From: a bacterium F11
Lineage (GTDB): Bacteria > Elusimicrobiota > Elusimicrobia > F11
DNA length: 64,000 bases
NCBI GenBank assembly: GCA_002176905.1
Contig: MSYE01000193.1
Location: forward strand, 1-64,000
Direction of reading: 5' to 3'
The stretch's first letter is position 1. Each line of letters opens with the position of its first letter. The position numbers were made by a program, and so were the translations under genes. The notes under the pieces were generated by a model that was given only the letters and a program-made list of their open reading frames with translations, was not told where the DNA came from and did no database searches. Shown here piece by piece: positions 9,047-17,903 of this stretch.

Positions 9047-9082
9047 AAAAAAAAGACCGCAAAGTCAATTCACTTTGCGGTC
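9047..9082 (-). promoter_or_regulatory. Terminator-like hairpin in the leader of the first RRM gene
   Basis: On the minus strand an 11-bp perfect stem (GACCGCAAAGT with ACTTTGCGGTC) and a 6-nt loop are followed by eight U residues. This lies only 21 nt before the ATG and upstream of the AGGAG site. The position suits attenuation or protein-controlled readthrough. The second RRM gene has the same stem with one G-U pair. Confidence 0.8.
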
Positions 9083-9241
9083 TTCCGTTGTTTAACTTCT
9101 ATACTACTCACCGAATCGGTCTACAAATCACCTAACAAAGATAAAGCATTGTCTCACAATTGGCTAGTGAAATCAAGCACTATTAGAAATTGGCTGAAGG
9201 TGTGGCGTTTTCAATTACCTCTGTTGCTTCAAGGTAATTCC

Positions 9242-11143
9242 CTATTTGCTTACCCGCCCCAAATGAGGCCGCTGTCGGGATCCCATATACTGTTTGACCA
9301 CCTCAACTCCCACGCCAAAAAAGTAAGCCACAAACGGAGCCGCCTGCAAAAATAGACGTGGATCTCGAACTTGATCAAGAAATCCAACCGAAAGGTTGAG
9401 GACGCCAAACAACAAGACAAACACCTCGACCTCACGCCTGAGAACAGAGAAGAGCAGTCCAATGAGAAGGAAGGGATACAAAAATACACTTAAGTAGTGC
9501 GTATAATGGAATCCCAAAAAAATCTTATTAAACGGATTAAAGGGATTTAGAAAAAGATTGGCATATCCCTTTACCACATTGACCACCAGAGATGGTCCTT
9601 CTTCAATAAAAACAAAATGGAAGAGGCTCTTGTTCTCCCCTGCCGGTGGTGCATCAGCAGAGAGACGGGCGTTTCGATAGTATTTGGTATGAACATTAAT
9701 GGAGGTGAAAGGATCTCCCGTTGTGGCCCATTGAGCAAGAAAATGGGGCAACACAAAGAGAATCACAATAATGAGAAATTGAAGAGAATATTTTGGTTGT
9801 ATTTTTAACCGATATACCCGATATCCATAGACGAGAACACCGGGGATGAGCCCAATCAACCAGGTAAGACTCAACATCCCCACCAGGATCCCCAACTTCC
9901 ATTCATTTTTCGGCTCCTTTTTGAGTTTCAAAGAAAAGACCAGAAAAAAGATCAAAATAAGCAGAAACAATTCCGACCGCTCTCCTCGAATCGCGTTATG
10001 AACAGAGAAATTTCCAAACGCCATAAGAAGGGCCGCCATCACTGCAATGAATTTCTTTTTGGATATTTCAAAAGCCAATCCATACGTTGCACCAATGATA
10101 CCGACAGAGAAGACAAGTGCCAGGAAACGAAACGTGAATATCTTAAGACCAACAATAATGGAGAAAAGGGTTTGGATCCATATATAAAAAGGTTCCCGAA
10201 TTCCTGTTGAGAGAGGATGAATCCAAGAAAAATCCGAGACCAACTGATAATAGCCAAGGGCATCCCCTTCCAGCGGGATTCCCATCACCCCTCCCAGGGC
10301 ATTCCATCTCAAAGAAAAACCAAATGCCAAAACGGGAATGACCCATTCGTGAGATCCCAAATACCCAAAAGGAGAACTCTTATTCTTTTGACGGTACCAA
10401 ACCAAAAGCCCAAGGGCCCCCAATAATAGCCAATGCTGATAAAAATGATCCCATAAGGGATTGATCTTAAAAAGGAGCAATCCCCCACAAACAACACCAA
10501 GAAGTACGGGACGGATTCGAAATGTTGCTTTTTTGGGATTGGTGTATAAGATAAAAATCAACAACAAAAGTCCGGTTAAGAAGGAATCCCATCTGGGGAA
10601 GATGGGATGATTGACCGATTGCTGCACAACAAATTCATCCAAAGCAAACGAGAAGCTGTCACTTCGAAGGGCACTTCTGAGTATCAGCTTATAATGATGG
10701 CCTTTGTTCAAATAAGGGGTGAGTTCAAAACTCTGATGAAGGATCACAGACCTATCCATTAAAAGATGATGGTTGTCTGTTGTGGTGTTATAAAGGACCA
10801 ATCTAAGAGGGGATGAGGTTGTTGACCATGCCGAAACATGCAAGGTGGTCAGATGGGTACGGTTGGGATCAAGCGAAATCTCCAGCCTGCCATCATACGC
10901 GTTGAGCTGAATTTGTCCGACACCCTTCTGGGAGGAATGATCCCCCTCAACAACAGAAAGCTGGGCATCACCCTCAGCTTTGTCAGGATCATACTGATAA
11001 AGGAACTCGAATTTTGCCTCTTCTCTTGAGAAAAGAAGTGACAAAGAAGACAGTGGCCTTAAGGTCAAAATCAAAATCCCCATCAAGGCCACAAATAGAA
11101 GTCTTTCGAATAGGGATAGCGATTTAACTGTTGATTTTTTCAT
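9242..11143 (-). CDS. Polytopic membrane glycosyltransferase-like protein (PMT/ArnT type)
   Basis: The 633-residue protein has one N-terminal membrane helix (12-35), then a periplasmic-like beta domain (45-170) with motifs such as RLEISLDP. About ten more membrane segments follow. The loop with PLEGDALGYY before the second catalytic-domain helix fits the GT-C pattern, where an acidic residue in the first large loop is catalytic, and REPFYIW follows. It probably uses a polyprenyl-phosphate sugar to modify lipid, glycan or protein on the outer side of the inner membrane. The exact family and acceptor are unknown. The gene is upstream of and in the same direction as the first RRM gene, separated by 216 bp. 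Confidence 0.7.
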   Translation of the reverse strand: MKKSTVKSLSLFERLLFVALMGILILTLRPLSSLSLLFSREEAKFEFLYQYDPDKAEGDAQLSVVEGDHSSQKGVGQIQLNAYDGRLEISLDPNRTHLTTLHVSAWSTTSSPLRLVLYNTTTDNHHLLMDRSVILHQSFELTPYLNKGHHYKLILRSALRSDSFSFALDEFVVQQSVNHPIFPRWDSFLTGLLLLIFILYTNPKKATFRIRPVLLGVVCGGLLLFKINPLWDHFYQHWLLLGALGLLVWYRQKNKSSPFGYLGSHEWVIPVLAFGFSLRWNALGGVMGIPLEGDALGYYQLVSDFSWIHPLSTGIREPFYIWIQTLFSIIVGLKIFTFRFLALVFSVGIIGATYGLAFEISKKKFIAVMAALLMAFGNFSVHNAIRGERSELFLLILIFFLVFSLKLKKEPKNEWKLGILVGMLSLTWLIGLIPGVLVYGYRVYRLKIQPKYSLQFLIIVILFVLPHFLAQWATTGDPFTSINVHTKYYRNARLSADAPPAGENKSLFHFVFIEEGPSLVVNVVKGYANLFLNPFNPFNKIFLGFHYTHYLSVFLYPFLLIGLLFSVLRREVEVFVLLFGVLNLSVGFLDQVRDPRLFLQAAPFVAYFFGVGVEVVKQYMGSRQRPHLGRVSK

Positions 11144-11242
11144 CTGAGTTCAGATTATACTTTTTTGATCAAAAGGAACTATCCTTAACGAACGTTGTTA
11201 TTTTATTCAAACAGACATTTGTACTTAAACAGGAGAATAGTT

Positions 11243-11419
11243 ATGGGAAAAGTTATTCATTGTAACAAAGTGAATCCTTCATCAGAATGCGGCCATTCCC
11301 TTCACGGGGCCACCGAACAGGAAGTTCTGGAAAAAGCAAAGGTGCACGCCAAAGAACATGGGATGGAGCCATCCCCCGAGTTGCTGGAAAAAGTCAAATC
11401 TCATATCGAAGACGAATAA
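11243..11419 (+). CDS. DUF1059 family small protein
   Basis: The 58-residue protein resembles DUF1059: two spaced Cys residues in the N-terminal half (HCNKVNP and ECGHSL), then ATEQEVLEKAKVHAKEHGM, a helix with the conserved HAKxxHG word. AGGAG lies 7 nt before the chosen ATG; an in-frame upstream start lacks a ribosome site. The family role is unknown. The paired Cys and His could bind a metal (inference). Confidence 0.8.
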   Translation: MGKVIHCNKVNPSSECGHSLHGATEQEVLEKAKVHAKEHGMEPSPELLEKVKSHIEDE

Positions 11420-11461
11420 AACCGTTGATACCAAGGGATCATCTTGAACCCCTCCCCAAAA

Positions 11462-12163
11462 TCAATAGGGAATAGGATCTTTGGCTGGTATTTCCATATA
11501 GAGGGGAATATGATCCTTCTTTTCCATTGTAAACCCCATGTCATTGTAACGGACACAATAGGCCAAGGCCAAAGTGGGTGAAACACCCCAAAAATATTCG
11601 GGTTTGTTCCGCCAAATGTGGTTGGCTTTCATAATGGGATCTTGCCGAAATCGAGGGTTCCCTTCTTTTGTTTCTGGTATTTCGGGAATGTTTTCTTCAA
11701 AATAGGACTGCAACATGAGGCACAATTTCTCCAATGTCTTGGAAGAGGCCTTGTTCTCAGCATAAATAAGGGTGGATTTTTCTTTATCATAAACCACCAC
11801 ATCCATCCACTGGGATTCAAACTGGGTCTGGCCACGGGGGTAACCATAATCGGTTATCAAAGAAACATAGGTTGCCATTTGCGTGATGGCTTCTCGTCTG
11901 AGACCCACATTAAGCCCCTTTTCATTTCGAACAAACAACGAAAAAGCTGACCCTTTTCCCCTTCCCACACGATAGAAGTAATCTTCCGTCCTAATTAACC
12001 GCAGTTTAATTCCCCGGAACCAGCGATCAGCCTCCCATTCTTGAATGGGTGCTTTCTTTAAATTGTCCTTTATTTTCTCCTCAAATTTAAAAATACCCAC
12101 CCCAGCAAGTTCAATTTGCCGCGCATACCAAACGATTTGATTTTCCAACAAAGAGGTTAACAT
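11462..12163 (-). CDS. Unknown protein, possible PD-(D/E)XK nuclease fold
   Basis: I do not recognise the family. The 233-residue protein contains QWMDVVVYD about 12 residues before AENKAS. This gives the D and ExK spacing of PD-(D/E)XK nucleases on adjacent strands, so a nuclease-like fold is possible. An N-terminal helical region with LLENQIVWYARQIE precedes it. AAGGA lies 8 nt before the chosen ATG; an earlier in-frame start at 12184 has no clear ribosome site. It is transcribed divergently from the ThiF/MoeB gene. No restriction or modification partner is beside it. Confidence 0.5.
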   Translation of the reverse strand: MLTSLLENQIVWYARQIELAGVGIFKFEEKIKDNLKKAPIQEWEADRWFRGIKLRLIRTEDYFYRVGRGKGSAFSLFVRNEKGLNVGLRREAITQMATYVSLITDYGYPRGQTQFESQWMDVVVYDKEKSTLIYAENKASSKTLEKLCLMLQSYFEENIPEIPETKEGNPRFRQDPIMKANHIWRNKPEYFWGVSPTLALAYCVRYNDMGFTMEKKDHIPLYMEIPAKDPIPY

Positions 12164-12324
12164 TCCATAATTCCTTCGGCACAAAATGGCCCACCACAGG
12201 GAACCGCCGTCATTTGAGCAATCGCTTTTCCTCTCCTATCTAACAGTCATTTTAAGAAAAGAGTTCTAGATAAAAAATTGTTTTTGTAGAGTGTATCCTC
12301 AGCACGAACCTAGAGGAGAAAACC

Positions 12325-13080
12325 ATGGAACTTGACCAATCCGATAAAAAGCGTTATCACCGCCAAATGATGATGGACCATTGGGGTGAAGACATTCAAA
12401 AGAAATTAAAAAACGAAACAGTCCTTATTGTGGGAGCTGGCGGACTGGGATCACCTACCGCCATTTATTTGGCCGTGGCGGGCATTGGACACATTCGCAT
12501 CTGCGATTTTGACAAACTTGAACTATCCAATCTCAATAGACAAATATTGCACGATGATTCCCGTATCGACACCAAGAAAGCCCTCTCCGCAAAGGCCACT
12601 CTAGAGAAAATTAATCCCGCCATCAAAATTACCCCTGTTGAGGAGAAAATTGAGTCACACAATGTTGATGCCATAGTGGGAGAGGCTTCACTTATTGTTG
12701 ATTGTTTGGACAATTTTCCTACGCGTTTTCTTTTAAATGAATGTGCCATCCGAAAGAAGATTCCGCTTGTCCACGCCAGTGTTTGGGGAATGGATGGACG
12801 CCTCACTTTTATCCATGCTCCGTATACCCCCTGTTTGAAATGTCTCTATCCTGAGGGGCCCCCAAAGGAACTCTTTCCCGTATTGGGAGCCACCCCCGGT
12901 GTCATGGGCTCACTTCAGGCGTTGGAGGTTGTCAAATTCTTAACCGGAATTGGGGAAAACCTCAAAGGCCGACTTCTGATCTGGGATGGGGCTTTGATGA
13001 ATTTTTCAACATTCAAAATCCGGAAAGATCCCAATTGCACAAGCTGCCAAAACAAGGCAAGTGTTCCTTCTCCGACGTGA
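12325..13080 (+). CDS. ThiF/MoeB/HesA-family sulfur-carrier adenylyltransferase
   Basis: The 251-residue protein has YHRQMMM near the N-terminus and the nucleotide loop VGAGGLGSP (36-44). An Asp-rich strand with CDFDKLELSNLNRQ and a substrate Asp in IVDCLDNFPTR follow. Zinc-binding CLKC and CTSC pairs lie in the C-terminal part. Members adenylate the C-terminal glycine of a ubiquitin-like sulfur carrier (ThiS, MoaD) for thiamine or molybdopterin synthesis. There is no cysteine at the usual ThiF sulfur-relay site that I can be sure of, and no carrier gene nearby, so the pathway is open. AGAGGAG lies upstream of the ATG. Confidence 0.9.
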   Translation: MELDQSDKKRYHRQMMMDHWGEDIQKKLKNETVLIVGAGGLGSPTAIYLAVAGIGHIRICDFDKLELSNLNRQILHDDSRIDTKKALSAKATLEKINPAIKITPVEEKIESHNVDAIVGEASLIVDCLDNFPTRFLLNECAIRKKIPLVHASVWGMDGRLTFIHAPYTPCLKCLYPEGPPKELFPVLGATPGVMGSLQALEVVKFLTGIGENLKGRLLIWDGALMNFSTFKIRKDPNCTSCQNKASVPSPT

Positions 13081-13206
13081 CGAAATGACCGGAGGTCCCA
13101 CCCGCAACCGCCTTGACACCCCCACCCTAATATGAGAGTGTGGACAAACAGAAATCAAGAAATTCAACTTTCTGATCTAAGGATCCTCTAAATTTCAAGT
13201 CAGAAT

Positions 13207-13243
13207 AGACCGCAAAGTTGGAAAGACTTTGTGGTCTTTTTTT
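13207..13243 (+). promoter_or_regulatory. Terminator-like hairpin in the leader of the second RRM gene
   Basis: The stem AGACCGCAAAGT pairs with ACTTTGTGGTCT across a 7-nt loop and is followed by seven U residues. AGGAGA begins at the next base, 10 nt before the ATG. The stem sequence matches the leader of the first RRM gene at 9047-9082, though the genes lie on opposite strands 4 kb apart. Confidence 0.8.
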
Positions 13244-13259
13244 AGGAGAACACCTCAAA

Positions 13260-13529
13260 ATGAGCAAAAACATTTATATTGGGAATTTGCCTTTCCACTT
13301 CACAGAGGATCAACTTCATGACCTTTTCCAAAAAGAAGGAAGGGTGGCCCGATCAAAACTCATCACAGATTATTTTTCTGGACAATCCAAAGGATTTGGA
13401 TTCGTTGAAATGGAAAACGATGAAGAAGCAACCAACGCCATCAACAAAATCAACAATTTTGACATAGAAGGACGAAAGTTGGTTGTTAACGAAGCCAGGC
13501 CAAAAAAGCAATCAGCAAAACAGAGATGA
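13260..13529 (+). CDS. RRM RNA-binding protein, short form
   Basis: An 89-residue single-RRM protein. RNP2 is IYIGNL (5-10) and RNP1 is KGFGFVEM (45-52). It is about 60-65 percent identical by eye to the first RRM protein through the domain, but it lacks the glycine tail and ends in a basic KKQSAKQR. The ATG at 13260 is preceded by AGGAGA; an in-frame TTG at 13218 lies inside the leader hairpin and is rejected. It probably arose by duplication with the shared leader. Role inferred: RNA chaperone or post-transcriptional regulator. Confidence 0.92.
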   Translation: MSKNIYIGNLPFHFTEDQLHDLFQKEGRVARSKLITDYFSGQSKGFGFVEMENDEEATNAINKINNFDIEGRKLVVNEARPKKQSAKQR

Positions 13530-13632
13530 CATCCGGAGTCAAAAAAAGTTTAAAAAACGGTGAAATCTCAATCCTATCGGCAACCGAATCAGTTAAAATT
13601 AACTTTTACAGATTATAAAGTGGGGTGACATT

Positions 13633-14061
13633 GTGATACAAAAAGGATCGGCGGTAAAAATACATTATGCTCTCAAGGTTGATGGACAAGTGGTTGATTC
13701 CTCATCGGGAATGAGCCCCTTTGCCTACACACATGGATTAGGCGAAATCATACCAGGACTTGAGAAAAATTTGGAAGGTTTGAAACAAGGAGAGAAAAAA
13801 GCTTTTTCCATTCTCCCAAATGAAGGATATGGCGATCACAATCCCACCGCCATTCAGAAAGTCTCCAAAGATGCTTTTCGCCAATCCGAGAAGATAGAAA
13901 TTGGAAACCGTGTCCAAGGGCAAAAAGGAAACACCCCCATTCAAGCCACGGTTGTTGAGATTGGAGACAAAGACGTGACCCTCGATTTCAATCATCCGCT
14001 TGCAGGGAAGACCCTCAATTTCGACGTAGAAGTGGTGGAAGTAAATCAACCCAACAATTGA
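13633..14061 (+). CDS. slyD: FKBP-type peptidyl-prolyl isomerase, SlyD-like
   Basis: The 142-residue protein has the SlyD architecture. FKBP strands with VKIHYALKVDGQVVDSS and GLGEIIPGLEKNLEGL flank an inserted flap (about 68-120) with GYGDHNP, and LDFNHPLAGKTLNFDV closes the domain. It speeds cis-trans isomerisation at proline and acts as a cytoplasmic chaperone. The His-rich metal-binding tail of E. coli SlyD is absent. The GTG start follows a GGGGTG-like ribosome site. No operon partner. Confidence 0.93.
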   Translation: MIQKGSAVKIHYALKVDGQVVDSSSGMSPFAYTHGLGEIIPGLEKNLEGLKQGEKKAFSILPNEGYGDHNPTAIQKVSKDAFRQSEKIEIGNRVQGQKGNTPIQATVVEIGDKDVTLDFNHPLAGKTLNFDVEVVEVNQPNN

Positions 14062-14095
14062 TTGTTTCCACTTTGGGCAAGCTCCGGCCTGAAAC

Positions 14096-15571
14096 TTAAC
14101 TTTCTTTTTCCGCCAAAGCTCTCTTCTTATTCAACAGAGCCTTCGGATGTTGAGGGTGGATGGAGAGCGCCTTATTGATCCATTCAAGAGCCTTATCTGG
14201 CTCATTCCTCTCCAAATACAAAAGAGAAAGATTGTTTAACACACCAAAAGCCAATTCTCGAGAAGGCTTCTTTTTGAGGGATTCTTTAAAAGCGACAATG
14301 GCTTTCTCATCTTCTCCCTTATTCTGATAGGCCACAGCCAAACAGGAAGTCGCAAAAGCGTTTTCGGGTTCTTTTTGGGTGGCACTTTCCCACAGCGTGA
14401 CTTCCGTCTTAAAATCCTGAATTCGAGAGAAAGATCGACCCCAAAACAACAAAAGAAGAATAAATGACAATCCCAACTTCCATTTTTGATGACGACCATT
14501 CATCCCTTGAGCAATTAACCACCCAAAACCAGCAACCGAGAAATAGAGAAACCGTTCTGCGACGAAGGTATCTGTTGGAAAGAATCCCAATACCAATATA
14601 AGAGGAAAATAAATCCATAGCATTCCTTCTAAGAGCGCCCACCTTTTTTTACGGAAAGACCATACGCAACCCAAAAGAAATCCGATTTCCAACATCAAAC
14701 CTATCCATGATCCAGCACTTCGCACTGGTTCATCCACATACTGATGATGACTTACAGTAAGGTGAGCAGGAAATATCAATAGCTTAAGATATTCCCACCA
14801 CGAGGCCCGACCGACCAACCAATTGGTTAAGAATTGGTTTGATCGAAATTCCCGTTGACCCAATTGGCCCAAAATCTGGTATCTCATTAATAGATAGGCC
14901 AATGAAACCGCAACAAGGCCGAAAAACAATTTTCTATTTTTCTTCCAATCCCATTCCGCCACCAAAAAGAGAAAAGGAAGGACAATGGCCCATTCTTTTG
15001 AAAGAAGGGCCGCTCCGTAGGATACCAATCCACCCCACAGATAATGGTTTCCTTTCTTACGATCAAGCAAAAGAATTAAACTTAACAGTGAGAAAAGAAA
15101 ACAAAATATATTTGAACGCTGTGTAATCCAATGAACCGTCTCAACTTGAACCGGATGAAACCAAAATATTCCAACCGCGAGAAGACAGGGAAAAGCTTTC
15201 AGATTCCCCCATCTCCTCAAGAAAACCAACAAGAGGATTCCCCCCAAAAAATGACCCACCACATTCCAAATTCGAAAGGATAAGGGGTTTAATCCCGACA
15301 ATGCATTTTGAATGGCAAAAGAAAGAGTGGGAAGAGGCCGGTAAATGGTTTTGTGCATGTTGACATCTGTTGCGGCGACCGTCTCTGAATCGAGAAAAAA
15401 CCGATGAATGGGCAAAACAGAGTGAATCGACTCATTTTTAACAATGGTCCATTGATCATCATATATATAAGGATGGGACAACCCTGAGAACCAAAGTCCA
15501 CAAAACCCAACAAATAAGGCAATTCCAAAAACCTTATTGTCTTTCACAAAATTAAGAACTGATTTCTTCAT
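14096..15571 (-). CDS. Membrane glycosyltransferase with C-terminal TPR repeats
   Basis: A 491-residue GT-C type membrane protein. One N-terminal helix is followed by a loop with YIYDDQWTIV. The DD pair is the likely catalytic acidic motif of the PMT/TMTC families. A YRPLPTLSF loop, about nine more helices and, from about residue 390, two to three TPR units (AFATSCLAVAYQNKG, LNNLSLLYLERNEPDKAL) follow. The layout matches TMTC-like O-mannosyltransferases common in uncultivated bacteria. Donor and acceptor are unknown. It converges on the SlyD gene and diverges from the GT2 gene. Confidence 0.75.
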   Translation of the reverse strand: MKKSVLNFVKDNKVFGIALFVGFCGLWFSGLSHPYIYDDQWTIVKNESIHSVLPIHRFFLDSETVAATDVNMHKTIYRPLPTLSFAIQNALSGLNPLSFRIWNVVGHFLGGILLLVFLRRWGNLKAFPCLLAVGIFWFHPVQVETVHWITQRSNIFCFLFSLLSLILLLDRKKGNHYLWGGLVSYGAALLSKEWAIVLPFLFLVAEWDWKKNRKLFFGLVAVSLAYLLMRYQILGQLGQREFRSNQFLTNWLVGRASWWEYLKLLIFPAHLTVSHHQYVDEPVRSAGSWIGLMLEIGFLLGCVWSFRKKRWALLEGMLWIYFPLILVLGFFPTDTFVAERFLYFSVAGFGWLIAQGMNGRHQKWKLGLSFILLLLFWGRSFSRIQDFKTEVTLWESATQKEPENAFATSCLAVAYQNKGEDEKAIVAFKESLKKKPSRELAFGVLNNLSLLYLERNEPDKALEWINKALSIHPQHPKALLNKKRALAEKES

Positions 15572-15654
15572 ATCATGATAATTATCGCTAATTTATCAGG
15601 ATTTTTCTTACATATATCTTGACCGACTTGGATGGAAACCGATATCCTTCACCC

Positions 15655-16620
15655 ATGCTGGGAGTAAAACGACGACCACGAACATTATGGATTGTAATGC
15701 CTGTCTTTTGGGATACCAAATCCTTTCTGCAACTCCGAAGTGAGATACAGAAAAAGATTCAATATACGCCCTCCCTTCTTTCTTACCGATTTCGATTTTG
15801 TGTCGTCGATGACTCAGGTCAGCAAGATCCCGAAATCGCAACGCTTCACCAAAAAGAGGATATCCAAATCGTCTCAGTCCCATACAACATGGGACACCAA
15901 GGAGCCATTGTTTATGGCCTTCGACACATAAAAAAGGAGATCCAAGACAAAGATTTGGTGGTGACCATGGATTCGGATGGGCAAGACGATCCCGCAGATG
16001 TACCGCACCTCCTCGAGCCGCTTCTCCAAGCAGAATCACCTTTACGCTTCGTTGTTTTGGCCAAAAGAACCAAACGCAATGAAAGCTTATCTTTCAAAGT
16101 GCTCTATTTCTTCTTCAAACTTATGTTTCGTCTCTTAACCGGAACCATTATGAAAACAGGCAACTTTGCCGCCACAACAGGGGAAACAATAAAGAGTTTA
16201 ATATCTCATCCTTTCTTTGATCTTTGTTACTCCTCAACCCTTCTTAATCTCAATATCCCCATTTACTTCATTGAATGTGAAAGAGCCAAAAGATACGAGG
16301 GGCAATCCCGCATGAATCTCTTCAAACTGGTGATGCATGGCCTTCGAATGATGGCCCCTTTCTCGGAAAAAATGACGGTTCGACTTTTGTTCTTCTTATC
16401 CCTTACCATAATTGGATTTATTCTTTTTTTATTAACGATTCTTTTTGTTTCCTTTTCTTCCCATTTTTCCCTTCCAAACCTAACGACGGTTTCATTCCTT
16501 TTGCTGCTCACCTTAATTGGCACAGCACTCACCCTATCTCTTCTTATGGTCGTCCTGTTCTCTCAATCCCATGTTCTGGGCCTGACAGGACTCAGCCGAC
16601 AAGGACCCCATCAAAACTGA
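15655..16620 (+). CDS. Family 2 glycosyltransferase with C-terminal membrane helices
   Basis: The GT-A fold is clear: IVMPVFWD at the first strand, CVVDDSG at the nucleotide site, NMGHQGAIVYGL, then the metal-binding MDSDGQDDP. Two membrane helices lie at the C-terminal end (about 245-310). The order is that of DPM1/GtrB-like polyprenyl-phosphate glycosyltransferases, which load a sugar on the lipid carrier for periplasmic GT-C enzymes such as those nearby. The start is uncertain: ATG at 15655 gives a conventional N-terminus, while a TTG at 15619 adds 12 residues. It is the first gene of the surface-glycan block. Confidence 0.85.
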   Translation: MLGVKRRPRTLWIVMPVFWDTKSFLQLRSEIQKKIQYTPSLLSYRFRFCVVDDSGQQDPEIATLHQKEDIQIVSVPYNMGHQGAIVYGLRHIKKEIQDKDLVVTMDSDGQDDPADVPHLLEPLLQAESPLRFVVLAKRTKRNESLSFKVLYFFFKLMFRLLTGTIMKTGNFAATTGETIKSLISHPFFDLCYSSTLLNLNIPIYFIECERAKRYEGQSRMNLFKLVMHGLRMMAPFSEKMTVRLLFFLSLTIIGFILFLLTILFVSFSSHFSLPNLTTVSFLLLLTLIGTALTLSLLMVVLFSQSHVLGLTGLSRQGPHQN

Positions 16621-16744
16621 CACCGTGAGATTCCCGACTCACACAAGCCTTTGCCCACCATAAGACCAACGAGCAATAATACTTCATCGTGTGTTATTTT
16701 CATTTCCCATAGGGAAGTTTCAAATATAGTAGAATTGGAAACCC

Positions 16745-17887
16745 ATGATCAAAAACAGAAAGATTCGCTTTGCTATCGTCGGGTGTGGAAGGATTTCCAA
16801 AAATCATTTCCTGGCCTTAGACGCTCATCAGGAACAAGCCGAGTTCGTTGCGGTATGTGACAACGATCCCGTCAAATTGAAGGCCGCTCAAGAAAAGACC
16901 GGAAAACCGGGATACCCTAGCCTAGAGGAATTACTCAAAAAATCCAATCCCGACGTTGTTACCTTGGCTACCCCGAGTGGATACCACGCCAACCAAGCCA
17001 TTCAAGTTGCCCGAGCGGGAAAACATGTCCTAACCGAAAAACCCATGGCCACATCTTGGGAAGATGGCTTAACGATGTTAAATGAATGCGAAAAAGCTGG
17101 GGTTCACCTTTTTGTTGTTCTTCAGAATCGTCTCAATGAGACATTGGAGCTCCTCAAAAGAGCCATTGATTCAAACCGATTTGGAAAAATTTACATGGTC
17201 AATGTGAACGTGTTTTGGGCCCGTCCGCAATCCTATTACGATCAGTCCTCCTGGAGAGGAACTCATGAACTCGATGGTGGGGCTTTTATGAATCAAGCCA
17301 TCCATTACGTTGATCTCTTAACGTGGCTGATGGGTCCCATTGAAAGTGTGCAAGCTTATCGTTCTACTCTAGCGAGGAAAATAGAAGCCGAAGACACTGG
17401 TGTCATGAGCATTCGGTGGAAATCAGGTGCATTGGGATCAGTCAATGTTACCATGTTGACCCATAAGAAAAATTTTGAGGGATCCATTACTGTTCTTGGC
17501 GAGAAAGGCACCGTCCGTGTTGGTGGGATTGCGGTGAACGAAATTGAACAATGGGAATTTGAAACACCTCATGAAGACGATATCAAAGTGACCAGTGCTC
17601 GGTATCAAACCAGTTCTGTTTATGGCTTTGGCCACCCAAAATTCTATGAAAATGTGATTAAGGTCATGAAAGGGATCAGCCATCCCAAAATAGATGGCCG
17701 GGAAGGACTCAAATCCCTTGAAACAATAATTGCTTACCAAATAGCGGCCGATACCGGCATAGCAATGAAACTTCCACTAGAAGAAGGACTTAACTCCCTT
17801 GAAAAATTATTGACCAACCAAAGATCGGCCAACACCGACAAAGATCTGAAAATTCCAAAAGAGATAGACCCCCTCAACCGAACCTAA
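16745..17887 (+). CDS. wbpB: Gfo/Idh/MocA dehydrogenase, WbpB/WlbA-like
   Basis: The 380-residue protein has an N-terminal NAD Rossmann motif VGCGRISKNH (12-21) and the catalytic-site EKP (98-100). The WARPQSYYDQSSWRGT and GGAFMNQAIHYVDLL stretch includes the likely catalytic His187. This stretch is typical of WbpB/WlbA, which oxidises UDP-N-acetylglucosaminuronic acid at C3. Three downstream genes give the transamination, acylation and C2-epimerisation steps, supporting the call. The UDP-GlcNAc 6-dehydrogenase (WbpA step) is not in the window. The last 30 residues are low-complexity and charged. Confidence 0.85.
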   Translation: MIKNRKIRFAIVGCGRISKNHFLALDAHQEQAEFVAVCDNDPVKLKAAQEKTGKPGYPSLEELLKKSNPDVVTLATPSGYHANQAIQVARAGKHVLTEKPMATSWEDGLTMLNECEKAGVHLFVVLQNRLNETLELLKRAIDSNRFGKIYMVNVNVFWARPQSYYDQSSWRGTHELDGGAFMNQAIHYVDLLTWLMGPIESVQAYRSTLARKIEAEDTGVMSIRWKSGALGSVNVTMLTHKKNFEGSITVLGEKGTVRVGGIAVNEIEQWEFETPHEDDIKVTSARYQTSSVYGFGHPKFYENVIKVMKGISHPKIDGREGLKSLETIIAYQIAADTGIAMKLPLEEGLNSLEKLLTNQRSANTDKDLKIPKEIDPLNRT

Positions 17888-17903
17888 GGTTTATACTGAG
17901 AAG

